From Clostridia bacterium (GTDB taxonomy: Bacteria > Bacillota_A > Clostridia > Christensenellales > CAG-138), in contig JAFZJT010000075.1 of NCBI GenBank assembly GCA_017553815.1, positions 1 to 54,816 of the forward strand: DNA of 54,816 nt, given 5' to 3'. Position numbers and translations under genes: made by a program. This document shows positions 32,799-39,996 of the stretch, one piece after another (position 1 is the stretch's first letter; the number at the start of each line of letters is the position of its first letter). The notes beneath the pieces are model-generated. The model was given only the letters and a program-made list of their open reading frames with translations. It was not told the origin of the DNA and did not search any database.

Positions 32799-32834
32799 TT
32801 TCAATGCCCTCGCAGTGATACATTATGTCTTGAA

Positions 32835-32863
32835 ATTATAACAGCCGTTAAGCCGAAAAGCAA
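32835..32863 (-). promoter_or_regulatory. Promoter of the ThrE-family gene
   Basis: On minus, TTGCTT (32858-32863), a 17-bp spacer and TATAAT (32835-32840), about 37 nt upstream of the ATG. Confidence 0.7.
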
Positions 32864-32872
32864 GCCCAAAAC

Positions 32873-32933
32873 GGAAAACTCCCAATATAAAGCCGGCGGT
32901 GTTTCTCCGCCGGCGTGTGGTTTTGGGTTTTCC
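32873..32933 (-). terminator. Long two-part hairpin after the NlpC/P60-like gene
   Basis: An inner perfect stem GCCGGCGG/CCGCCGGC (32892-32899 and 32907-32914) sits within an outer stem GGAAAACtCCCA/TGGGTTTTCC (32873-32884 and 32924-32933). It follows the stop at 32941 by 7 nt. There is no good T-tract, so it may be an mRNA 3'-end protector rather than a classic terminator. Confidence 0.55.
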
Positions 32934-32940
32934 GAATCGA

Positions 32941-34530
32941 TCAAGCTGCGCTGTCCCCACTTGAGCATAAATCGAGTTCAAACTTGCCGCTCGGCAAGGC
33001 GGGATTTTCCCAATTATATGGAAGAACCGGGGTATAGTATCCACACAATTGGCAAGTATTGGAGTTTAAAAACTCATGTTTTTCATAAAAGGTCTTGCCG
33101 CAAGGACAGCTCGCCTTATGTTTGTTGCTGGTATATTGAGAGTACTGATAATTGTGAGTTCTGCTGTAGCGGTAATAGCGCACTTTTGTTGAATTATTGT
33201 ATTTATATTCTCTCAGCACGTCATCTTTTGAGTGTATCCACACACAGTAAGCACCCCATTTCGAACGAACGCGAATTGGATTGGTTGATATAACGATACC
33301 TGAATGAGCCCACGCATCATAGTTAACTATACAGCCGCCGCTTTGCCTATACTCATACACAATGATATCTCCCACTTGCGGCGTTTGCGTCGGTGTGAGC
33401 TTCACGCAGTGATAATCATCAGTAACATTTGCTCTCAAAATATCGTCATTATTTATCCACCTGTTGTTCGATGCTGAGGGAAGATACCAGGCGTAGGAAT
33501 GGCAGTTGTACATTGAAGTTGCCGATGCGACGAACTGAATATTCGGAAAAAGACTTTCCATTTCTGCTCTAAGCTCCCCTTTAAGTTCAGAGCTTAACTC
33601 GTTTTTTGCCTTTAAAGCAGCTATGGGTATCATTCCGGTAGTCAGGACGTTGCCTGCCGATTCATACTCTAAAAGGTTTCCGTCATCCACCTCAGGAAGT
33701 CCTTTTACGACAACCCTTGCTTTCTCGACATCAAACTTATATTCATCGATCAGGGCGCTTCCACCACACATGAAAAAATAAGAGTGAGAAATGCTCTTCT
33801 CATCATGATTTCTAACTACAGCAGTTACTGTATTATAAACCTCACAAAGCGCCTGTAAAAACCTTGTCTGCTGCGCTTTATCAAGCTTTTTATAAAAAAC
33901 TTTAGCAAAAAGTCCTTCGATAATTCGCGGAGTTTGCCACATTCCAAAGCCCTCCGCATCCGCATATCTCCACTGATAATTTGAATCAGTATTCTGTCTG
34001 TTTCGACGCTGCTTCAACCCTTGCCAGTCGTAATAAGCAGAATCAGCCGAAAACTCCTCATATAATTCCAATAGTGCCAAAGCCCCGTCAGCTCTCTTTT
34101 CAAGAACCGCTACCTCCGGCGCTACACTGCATATATTATGATAGATCCTCTCTTCCCGTCCATTGAGGTTGCTTTGAACAAGCCCCGTAAAATCTACGGG
34201 TTCCTCTATCAGCTTCTCGACCGCGGTTTGTGCAAGCCTTCTCGATTCCTCGGAAGCCTTCTTGATATTATCAGCGTCAGGCGCTGTATAGTATGCGCCG
34301 GGTTCTGCGCCCGGTGCTTTTTCCGATTGAATACCGTTGCAGGCAAGAGCTGCTGCGCTTTCGGCTTCTTCAATACGGGCATCATGATCTCCATCCATCG
34401 GATGGCTGCATTCGCTTTCATGCTCGCAGTTCGCTTCATTCATGCGGTGCGCATTGCTTTCGGCAACAACCGAAGCTGCCGATGAAAGAACAAAAAGCAG
34501 AGCAAGGATGGCGGCTGCGATCTTCTTCAT
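32941..34530 (-). CDS. Secreted NlpC/P60-like (papain-fold) protein with C-terminal Cys motif
   Basis: A 529-residue protein starting at the ATG at 34528-34530 (SD AAGGAGG 5 nt upstream). A signal peptide (residues 1-24) is followed by a Cys/His-rich stretch (CEHESECSHPMDGDHD), a helical middle region (about 85-330), and a papain-like hydrolase segment: MYNCHSYAWYLPS with the candidate nucleophile Cys343, PQVGDIIVYEY, and DAWAHSGIVIS with the candidate His409, then SKWGAYCVWIH. A final CPCG...CQLCG set near residues 475-496 may bind zinc. It probably cleaves peptidoglycan or a peptide amide outside the cell; no activity is demonstrated. Composition is AT-richer than neighbours. Confidence 0.7.
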   Translation of the reverse strand: MKKIAAAILALLFVLSSAASVVAESNAHRMNEANCEHESECSHPMDGDHDARIEEAESAAALACNGIQSEKAPGAEPGAYYTAPDADNIKKASEESRRLAQTAVEKLIEEPVDFTGLVQSNLNGREERIYHNICSVAPEVAVLEKRADGALALLELYEEFSADSAYYDWQGLKQRRNRQNTDSNYQWRYADAEGFGMWQTPRIIEGLFAKVFYKKLDKAQQTRFLQALCEVYNTVTAVVRNHDEKSISHSYFFMCGGSALIDEYKFDVEKARVVVKGLPEVDDGNLLEYESAGNVLTTGMIPIAALKAKNELSSELKGELRAEMESLFPNIQFVASATSMYNCHSYAWYLPSASNNRWINNDDILRANVTDDYHCVKLTPTQTPQVGDIIVYEYRQSGGCIVNYDAWAHSGIVISTNPIRVRSKWGAYCVWIHSKDDVLREYKYNNSTKVRYYRYSRTHNYQYSQYTSNKHKASCPCGKTFYEKHEFLNSNTCQLCGYYTPVLPYNWENPALPSGKFELDLCSSGDSAA

Positions 34531-34582
34531 AACGATCCTCCTTATAGTTATTCTTTGAGCTGCGATACTACAACTCAACTAT

Positions 34583-34611
34583 AGCATACCCTATTGTATA
34601 TCAATTGTCAA
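34583..34611 (-). promoter_or_regulatory. Promoter of the NlpC/P60-like gene
   Basis: On minus, TTGACA (34606-34611), a 17-bp spacer and TATGCT (34583-34588), about 53 nt before the ATG. Confidence 0.65.
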
Positions 34612-34693
34612 CGATTGCGCGGAAAATTAATAAAAAATCCATATTTCCTCAATTATCAGGATTGATTTGCCCTGCCGATTAAAGCAAGCTGCA

Positions 34694-34719
34694 TTTTAAA
34701 ACTCCGCCGCATTGCAGCG
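34694..34719 (-). terminator. Possible terminator of the five-gene run
   Basis: On minus, CGCTGC and GCGGCG pair (one G-T wobble) around AAT, followed by GAGTTTTAAAA. It lies 7 nt after the stop at 34726. Confidence 0.55.
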
Positions 34720-34725
34720 ATTAAC

Positions 34726-35037
34726 TCACCTTTTGCCCCTTCCGTTTGAATACGGGTTCTTATTCTCCTTCGGCGCATCCTCATAGCTTGCGCCCCAGCG
34801 GGCGAAGATTATCACAAGATAGCGGATGAGGCCGACAAGGAAGAAGATGCCGACCGCGAGAAAGAACCATTTGAGCGAAAGCCCACTCGTGAAATGCAGA
34901 ATCAGAAGAAGCCAAATGGGGAGCGAAAACAGCATGGAATCGAGCCGCAGAAAGAAGAAGAGAACAAGGCCCGAGAAAAAACCGCCCGGCTCCGGCATTT
35001 GCCGCGAAGTATTCGTTTTTTTATTCCTGTTTTTCAT
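34726..35037 (-). CDS. Small two-helix membrane protein, unknown
   Basis: A 103-residue protein. A basic Asn/Lys-rich N-terminus is followed by hydrophobic segments at about 20-50 (FSGLVLFFFLRLDSMLFSLPIWLLLILHF) and 55-80 (WFFLAVGIFFLVGLIRYLVIIF), and a polar C-terminal tail. It starts 8 nt after the upstream gene, so it is likely cotranscribed as the last member of the run. No family recognised. Confidence 0.6.
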   Translation of the reverse strand: MKNRNKKTNTSRQMPEPGGFFSGLVLFFFLRLDSMLFSLPIWLLLILHFTSGLSLKWFFLAVGIFFLVGLIRYLVIIFARWGASYEDAPKENKNPYSNGRGKR

Positions 35038-35045
35038 AATTTCTC

Positions 35046-35234
35046 CTATTCCTCTCCGTCAAACGCATTTCGCTTCTCGCGCTTGCGGTCATACTTCTTT
35101 TTATCGGGCGCAATGCGCGTAACGGGGCTCATGCCCTCCCACGTGGTTCGCTTTTCGCCGTCGCGCTCCTTCCTTTTCTTCTTTGAAAGCTTGGTGTAGG
35201 GGATGAATTTCGCCTTCCTGTTTCGCTTTTCCAT
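35046..35234 (-). CDS. Small highly basic conserved-looking protein
   Basis: A 62-residue Lys/Arg-rich protein (FIPYTKLSKKKRKERDGEKR, TRIAPDKKKYDRKREK). It is soluble and possibly nucleic-acid binding, but no domain is recognised. GAGGAG lies 8 nt before the ATG. It starts 16 nt after the ATPase stop and ends 8 nt before the next gene. The strong SD and tight spacing support a real gene. Confidence 0.6.
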   Translation of the reverse strand: MEKRNRKAKFIPYTKLSKKKRKERDGEKRTTWEGMSPVTRIAPDKKKYDRKREKRNAFDGEE

Positions 35235-35250
35235 TCGTTTTTCTCCTCAC

Positions 35251-36162
35251 TTATCTGAATTTATCCTCGTGCGATTTAAAAAACTCATAATAGGTTCGGA
35301 CGTTTTCAAGCTCGTGCCAAGGCTTTACCTGCACGGGGTCGGCGTCGAGGTCGTAGACCCTTGCGCCGTCAAGCGCGAGCAAAAACGGCGAATGCGTTGC
35401 GATAACGAGCTGGCTTGCGCAGTACCTCGCAAGGTTGGTGAGGATGGCGCAAAGCTCCGTCTGCATCACGGGGCTCATGCTGTTTTCGGGCTCGTCCAAA
35501 AGATAGAGCGTGTCGGGCTTGAGCCGCTCGTCGAAATACGAGAGCGCGGTCTCGCCGTTGCTCATAAGCCGCGTTTCCACGCCCACGGTTTTATGGATGA
35601 ACTGCCGCCGCGTTTTGCTCCTTGCAAGCATCTGAAGCCGCAATTCCTCGTAGTCCTCCATCCCCGAGAGCTTGACGGTGTCGCCGTATTTGCGCCTCAC
35701 CCATTCGCCGCGGCCGCGCTCGGTCTCGCCCGCGATATCCTCGTTGTTGTCCCTCGCGGCGAGCATATAGTCGAAAACGTCGTCGCTGGTGATGATGCGG
35801 CTGCCGTTCGGGATGCGCAGTTTCATGCCCTCGTCGTCCGTGCCCAAGCTGTAGCGGCAGGCATTTGCGTACAGCTCGAAAAGCTCGCTCGAGTTGAACG
35901 GCGAAACGCGGTGCAGCTCGAGCTTGCGCGCGATAACGTTCAAAAGCGTGCTCTTGCCCGAGCCGTTGCCGCCGTAGAATATCGTTATGCGGTCAAACAG
36001 GATGCTCTCAAGCCCTTTTTGGGGGAAGATGCCGCAGGGATAGCCGTTTTCAAGGTAACCGAAAGCGCCGCCGTTGTGCGCCATGCGCTCGCGGGCGATG
36101 GAGTACTCCATATCTTCGTTTGGAAGGGTAAAAGATTCTAAAAACATGGTTTTTGCCCGCAT
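35251..36162 (-). CDS. AAA/ABC-type predicted ATPase (COG3910-like)
   Basis: A 303-residue single-domain ATPase. Walker A FYGGNGSGKST lies at about residues 62-72, a helical insertion at about 85-190, a signature-like LMSNGETALSYF near 199-210, Walker B LYLLDEPENSMSP near 219-231 and the H-loop VIATHSPFLL near 253. This order is that of standalone ABC-like ATPases related to the SMC/Rad50/OLD group. Either the ATG at 36162 or the internal ATG at 36147 (MFLESFTLP) may be used; both have weak SDs. It starts 17 nt after the TPR gene, so it may belong to the same operon. Function unknown; similar ATPases occur both as housekeeping orphans and in defence islands. Confidence 0.8.
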   Translation of the reverse strand: MRAKTMFLESFTLPNEDMEYSIARERMAHNGGAFGYLENGYPCGIFPQKGLESILFDRITIFYGGNGSGKSTLLNVIARKLELHRVSPFNSSELFELYANACRYSLGTDDEGMKLRIPNGSRIITSDDVFDYMLAARDNNEDIAGETERGRGEWVRRKYGDTVKLSGMEDYEELRLQMLARSKTRRQFIHKTVGVETRLMSNGETALSYFDERLKPDTLYLLDEPENSMSPVMQTELCAILTNLARYCASQLVIATHSPFLLALDGARVYDLDADPVQVKPWHELENVRTYYEFFKSHEDKFR

Positions 36163-36179
36163 AAGCAGTAGCTTTTCGA

Positions 36180-37511
36180 CTATTGCTTTTCGGAAAGCAG
36201 CTTATTCATATTGTTTTTCACAGTTGCGATTGATGGATGCTCTTTCCCAAGAGTTTTTTCCATTATAGCCAGCGCCTTTTCATAATAAGCCAGCGCCTGC
36301 TTGGTTTCGCCCATATCATGATACAATACGGCGATATTATTGTAGGTCATTGCGGTATCGGGATGCTCCTTGCCGTGCACCTTTTCTCTTATCGCCAGCG
36401 CCTTTTCATAATAAGCCAGAGCCTGCTTGGTTTCGCCCATATCATGATACAATACGGCGATATTATTGTAGGTCGTTGCTGTATTGGGATGCTCCTTGCC
36501 AAGCACCTTTTCTCTTATCGCCAGCGCCTTTTCAGAATAAGCCAGCGCCCGCTTGTAATCGCCCATATGCTGATACAATACGGCGATATTATTGTAGGTC
36601 GCTGCGGTATCGGGATGCTCCTTGCCGAGCACCTTCTCATATATCTCAAGCGCCTTTTTACAATAGTTCAATGCCTGCTCATGCTCGCCCATAGCCTGAT
36701 ACAATCCGGCGATATTGTTGTACGTTCCCGCAGTATCGGGGTGCTCCTTGCCAAGCACCTTTTCAAATATCTCAAGCGCCTTTTTATAATACTCAAGCGC
36801 CAACTTATATTCGCCCATAGCCTGATACAATCCGGCGGTATTGTTGTACGTTCCCGCAGTATCGGGGTGCTCCGCATCAAGAAGCTTAAGCCGTATTTTC
36901 AGCGCAGCATTGAGCAGTGTCAGTGCATCGGAATACCTCGCTGCATCGTAATAGCTTTCAGCTCTATTTGTAAATGCTATAGCTTTTGCCAAAAGCGCCG
37001 CCTTTGACTCTGAAAAATCGATTTGAGGCTGCTCAACACCCTCGCTCATGTCAAAGGGCATATTCAGTTCTCCTATCAAAAGCTCTTTATCGGGCAGCTC
37101 ATCCTCAAACGGCAGGGTCAAGCGAACGTATGAAATAAAATCAAGCGCACCTCGGTTCAGCCGTCTTTGCGCATCCTCTGTCATGAAAAGAACGATATTC
37201 TTCTTTTCACGGGCAAGCATATCACGGCTGAAATTAAAGTTTTCCACGTCCTCTTCTTGGGGTATCGCAAGCTGGAAATTAAGCAGAAAATACGCCCTTT
37301 TATCGGGCGCATTCTCTATAGCCAAAGCAAGCTTTGAATATGAATAAGGCTTTTCCTCCCTGCTGTAATCATAAACAAGGATATTTGAATAATCATACCG
37401 CCCTGCTATCTCTCGCTGCATTCGCGAGGAAGCGGTAACTATGAAAAAGCCGTATTCGGAATCGCTTAGTATCCAGTTCAGGCTTTCAAAACCGAGAATA
37501 TTATCCTTCAT
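36180..37511 (-). CDS. TPR protein with conflict-system-like N-terminal domain
   Basis: A 443-residue protein. The N-terminal 150 residues (ILSDSEYGFFIVTASSRMQREI; then NFSRDMLAREKKNIVLFMTEDAQRRLNRGALDFISYVRL) resemble the domain before TPRs in many bacterial ATPase-TPR pairs, where a LNxxRDxL...LxxxAPDFxSxxxxxF signature recurs. A linker leads to six tandem 42-residue kinesin-light-chain-type TPRs (ALAYYEKALAIxEKVLGKEHPDTAxTYNN) covering residues 200-440. The start ATG at 37509-37511 overlaps the ATPase stop by 11 nt and has AGGAG upstream, giving translational coupling. TPRs likely bind a protein partner or ligand; the adjacent ATPase is the obvious partner. The similarity claim is from memory of the motif. 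Confidence 0.75.
   Translation of the reverse strand: MKDNILGFESLNWILSDSEYGFFIVTASSRMQREIAGRYDYSNILVYDYSREEKPYSYSKLALAIENAPDKRAYFLLNFQLAIPQEEDVENFNFSRDMLAREKKNIVLFMTEDAQRRLNRGALDFISYVRLTLPFEDELPDKELLIGELNMPFDMSEGVEQPQIDFSESKAALLAKAIAFTNRAESYYDAARYSDALTLLNAALKIRLKLLDAEHPDTAGTYNNTAGLYQAMGEYKLALEYYKKALEIFEKVLGKEHPDTAGTYNNIAGLYQAMGEHEQALNYCKKALEIYEKVLGKEHPDTAATYNNIAVLYQHMGDYKRALAYSEKALAIREKVLGKEHPNTATTYNNIAVLYHDMGETKQALAYYEKALAIREKVHGKEHPDTAMTYNNIAVLYHDMGETKQALAYYEKALAIMEKTLGKEHPSIATVKNNMNKLLSEKQ
36240..36870 (-). repeat. Tandem 126-bp repeats within the TPR gene
   Basis: Five to six 126-bp units encode the TPRs. The stretches at about 36280-36350 and 36406-36476 are almost identical, and those near 36690-36770 and 36816-36890 are also nearly identical. 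This indicates recent unit duplication, so copy number may vary. Confidence 0.8.
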
Positions 37512-38838
37512 TTGTTTCGGGCTCCTGTTCATTTTCCCGATTCCATTCCGCAAGCTCGGGGTGATCGTTCATAAAGTCGGCAACAAGGGGATGAACCTCT
37601 CTCCATACCCTGTCCTTATCCTTATACTCGAGCACCGCACCCGCCTGCATCATTTTAAGCAGCTTCGCTCTGTTTTTGATGGCCACTCTATTGCCTTTCA
37701 GAATATCGGCCAAAAAAGCATAATCATCGCCCTCTATGCGGTCGATTATCGCGCTCTTTTTTTCACCAAGCGCTATCAGAGCAACATCCTTGTTTATTTT
37801 TTCATTTCCTCTACGGCTTGAGATTCGTGATGCCGTGTTTATGGCGGTAAACAGGTTTCGCAGTGAACCGCCCGTTTTTTCAATGAGCAGATTTATCACG
37901 CCCTTTGCAAAAAGCGATTCGTCTGCGCGCTTTTTAATTATTTCTTTTACTGAGGCAAAACCTTTCCTACAGTCCGTTCCATCGTAATTTTTCAGCTTGA
38001 CCATCGGCATACGAATCTCTTTAAAGAATGCGTTCATCTCCGAAAACTCCGGCTTATAAAAATATGCGATGGGAAAGGTGTAGATAACCGGGAAGCTGAC
38101 GCCGGTGAGCTGCTCGCCGTGTCCCGAAAAAACAGTCCATTTATTGCCCTTATCCAAATCCTCAAAGATCAATATCGGCTGCTTTCCTGAATTGCTATCG
38201 GTTATGCTGTCCGCAAGAAGCCTCATTGCGTGCAGCCATTCGCTGCTGTTTTTTCTGACAACCTCCCTGTACACCGTTCTTTTTTCATCGTTGTATTTTA
38301 AATTTGATTTTACTCCGCTAAAGAAAGAAATCAGCTTCAACAATTTCGGCGTTTCAACCTTCGCTCCCGCTTCAATCTCTACTGAAACCTCATCACCAGT
38401 CTTCTCTTCTTTCTCTATCGATGTTCGCCAAAAACTGTAGATAAGCTCAATGATATCAGAATCGCCGCAATCCTTTTCATTTGCTATGCTCACAAGAGCA
38501 TCGCCCATAAGAATGAGTACGTCGGTGTAATCAATGTTTTGAGCGTTTATCTCCATATCGCATCTGATTACTTTTGTGGGATAGCCTTCATTATTCAGCC
38601 TCCCTGCCAGTCTGTTCAATTCCGTGCTTTTTCCGCAGCCTCTATGACCAAGCAAAAGAAAGGCATTGCGGCTCTTCGGCTCCCTGCAGGCATCGTAAAT
38701 ATTCTCGATGGGATTATCGCCCTTCTCGCCCGTGCGAATCTCCATCGTTTCCTCGTAAAACTCATTCATTTCCTCCGCCTCAAGCGGCTCCACCATAAAG
38801 GCGTTTGGAATTTCCCTGATATTTTTTGCGCGTTCCAT
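37501..38838 (-). CDS. P-loop ATPase, STAND/AAA-like, partner of the TPR protein
   Basis: A 445-residue protein. Walker A is GHRGCGKSTELNRLAGRL (about residues 64-81), followed by TKVIRCDMEINAQNIDYTDVLI. Walker B is PILIFEDLDK (221-230). The mid region (140-185) is a charged insertion. KTGGSLRNLFTAINTASRI (sensor-like arginine helix) and a C-terminal winged-helix-like segment (YAFLADILKGNRVAIKNRAKLLKMMQAGAVLEY) complete the STAND/AAA layout. The ATG at 38838 has AGGT 6 nt upstream, and a strong promoter lies at 38868-38896. It overlaps the TPR gene by 11 nt. A role in a phage-defence or signalling module is inferred from architecture and pairing only. Confidence 0.8.
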   Translation of the reverse strand: MERAKNIREIPNAFMVEPLEAEEMNEFYEETMEIRTGEKGDNPIENIYDACREPKSRNAFLLLGHRGCGKSTELNRLAGRLNNEGYPTKVIRCDMEINAQNIDYTDVLILMGDALVSIANEKDCGDSDIIELIYSFWRTSIEKEEKTGDEVSVEIEAGAKVETPKLLKLISFFSGVKSNLKYNDEKRTVYREVVRKNSSEWLHAMRLLADSITDSNSGKQPILIFEDLDKGNKWTVFSGHGEQLTGVSFPVIYTFPIAYFYKPEFSEMNAFFKEIRMPMVKLKNYDGTDCRKGFASVKEIIKKRADESLFAKGVINLLIEKTGGSLRNLFTAINTASRISSRRGNEKINKDVALIALGEKKSAIIDRIEGDDYAFLADILKGNRVAIKNRAKLLKMMQAGAVLEYKDKDRVWREVHPLVADFMNDHPELAEWNRENEQEPETNEG

Positions 38839-38867
38839 ATTTTACCTCATAAAAATCAAGTATTCAC

Positions 38868-38896
38868 ATTATATCATGCCTCAAAAAAGCATGCAA
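38868..38896 (-). promoter_or_regulatory. Promoter of the ATPase-TPR operon
   Basis: On minus, TTGCAT (38891-38896), a 17-bp spacer and TATAAT (38868-38873), with TGA just before it (extended -10). Confidence 0.75.
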
Positions 38897-38935
38897 TATA
38901 AAAAACAAATTTCGTGCTATTCTGCCTGTTGAGCA

Positions 38936-39766
38936 TCATTCACTACTCTTCCCGCTTATCTCCCAAAACGCCACGGCACTCGCTGCCGCAACGTTAAGCG
39001 AATCCACGCCGTGAAACATCGGAATCTTCACGGTATAATCGCAGGCTTTTATAGTCTCCTTATCGAGCCCGTTTCCCTCCGCGCCGAGCAGCACGGCGAG
39101 CTTTTTTTCGTTTTTCAGCGCGGGGTTCGACACCGAAACGGAGTTATCGTCGAGCGCCATTGCCGCCACCTTAAAGCCGAGAGCCTGCAAAAGCGCGATA
39201 TCGGCGCGGTTTTTGGCCGTTTCCATGCAGGGCAGCACCGTCCACGGAATTTGAAACACCGTGCCCATGCTGACCCTTGCGGCGCGCCTGTTCAGCGGGT
39301 CGCAACAGTTCGCGGAGGCGAGCACCGCGTCCATGCCGAGCGCCGCGGCGGAGCGGAAGATGGAGCCGATGTTCGACGCATCGCTCACGCCCTCCATAAC
39401 GGCTATGCGCTCCATCCCCGAAACGAGCTCCCCCACCTCGGGCAGGGGCTTTCTTTTCATCGCCGCAAGCACGCCGCGCGAGAGATGGAAGCCCGTTATG
39501 CCCTCGAAAACCTCGGTTTCGCAAACAAAAACGGGGGTATCGCCGCAGAGCTCCGCCATGCTCCTTTCGGTTTGCGAGAGAAGCTTTCTTTCTGTCAGAA
39601 ACGAAACGGGCTCATACCCCGCCTTTATCGCGGCGGCGGCCACGTTCGGGCTTTCGGCGATGAACAGCCCCTCGCCCTCGCCCGCCCGCTTGAGCTGTGC
39701 CTCGGTCAGATGAGCGTAGGGCAGGAGCTCTTGATCCGATATGCTTTTTATCTCGATAATATTCAT
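38936..39766 (-). CDS. TrmH/SpoU family RNA 2'-O-methyltransferase
   Basis: A 276-residue protein from the ATG at 39764-39766; the frame extends 38 codons upstream without an SD or conserved residues. An N-terminal substrate-binding domain (about 1-110, LKRAGEGEGLFIAESPNV) precedes the SPOUT knot. Motif 1 is SDASNIGSIFRSAAALG, motif 2 LLGAEGNGL and motif 3 KIPMFHGVDSLNVAAASAV. It methylates a ribose 2'-OH in rRNA or tRNA using SAM; the exact site is unknown. It is a single gene with its own promoter (39803-39831). Confidence 0.9.
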   Translation of the reverse strand: MNIIEIKSISDQELLPYAHLTEAQLKRAGEGEGLFIAESPNVAAAAIKAGYEPVSFLTERKLLSQTERSMAELCGDTPVFVCETEVFEGITGFHLSRGVLAAMKRKPLPEVGELVSGMERIAVMEGVSDASNIGSIFRSAAALGMDAVLASANCCDPLNRRAARVSMGTVFQIPWTVLPCMETAKNRADIALLQALGFKVAAMALDDNSVSVSNPALKNEKKLAVLLGAEGNGLDKETIKACDYTVKIPMFHGVDSLNVAAASAVAFWEISGKSSE

Positions 39767-39802
39767 AAACCGTAAGGGGGCTCCCTTCTTTTTTCCTTCT
39801 CC

Positions 39803-39831
39803 ATTATAGCATCTTCCGGATTTGCAGTAAA
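39803..39831 (-). promoter_or_regulatory. Promoter of the TrmH-family gene
   Basis: On minus, TTTACT (39826-39831), a 17-bp spacer and TATAAT (39803-39808), 37 nt before the ATG. Confidence 0.6.
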
Positions 39832-39855
39832 GCATGCGAAGTGCAAATAAACGCC

Positions 39856-39963
39856 AAAACCGAAAATCGCCCAAGCACAACTCGGGCGATAATCGGATTT
39901 CAGGTAAATATTAAGTTATATCAAAAAGCGGAACCTTTGGGTCTTCGCGCTAATGATCCTTCG
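39856..39963 (-). terminator. Terminator and conserved 3' element A of the CAP/discoidin gene
   Basis: On minus, a segment from TCATTAGCGCGA (39946-39957) through GATATAACTTAATATTTACCT ends in the hairpin TCGCCC/GGGCGA (39884-39889 and 39867-39872), followed by TTTTCGGTTTTGG. The same element, with a different but still paired stem (CGTCCGG/CCGGACG), occurs at 43391-43490. Confidence 0.75.
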
Positions 39964-39996
39964 ATATCGATGCTATGCATCGAGAAGTCGCTCGGC

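Noticed and set aside
36240..36870. Possible CRISPR or satellite array
   Set aside because: The 126-bp period is in frame and encodes 42-residue TPR units.
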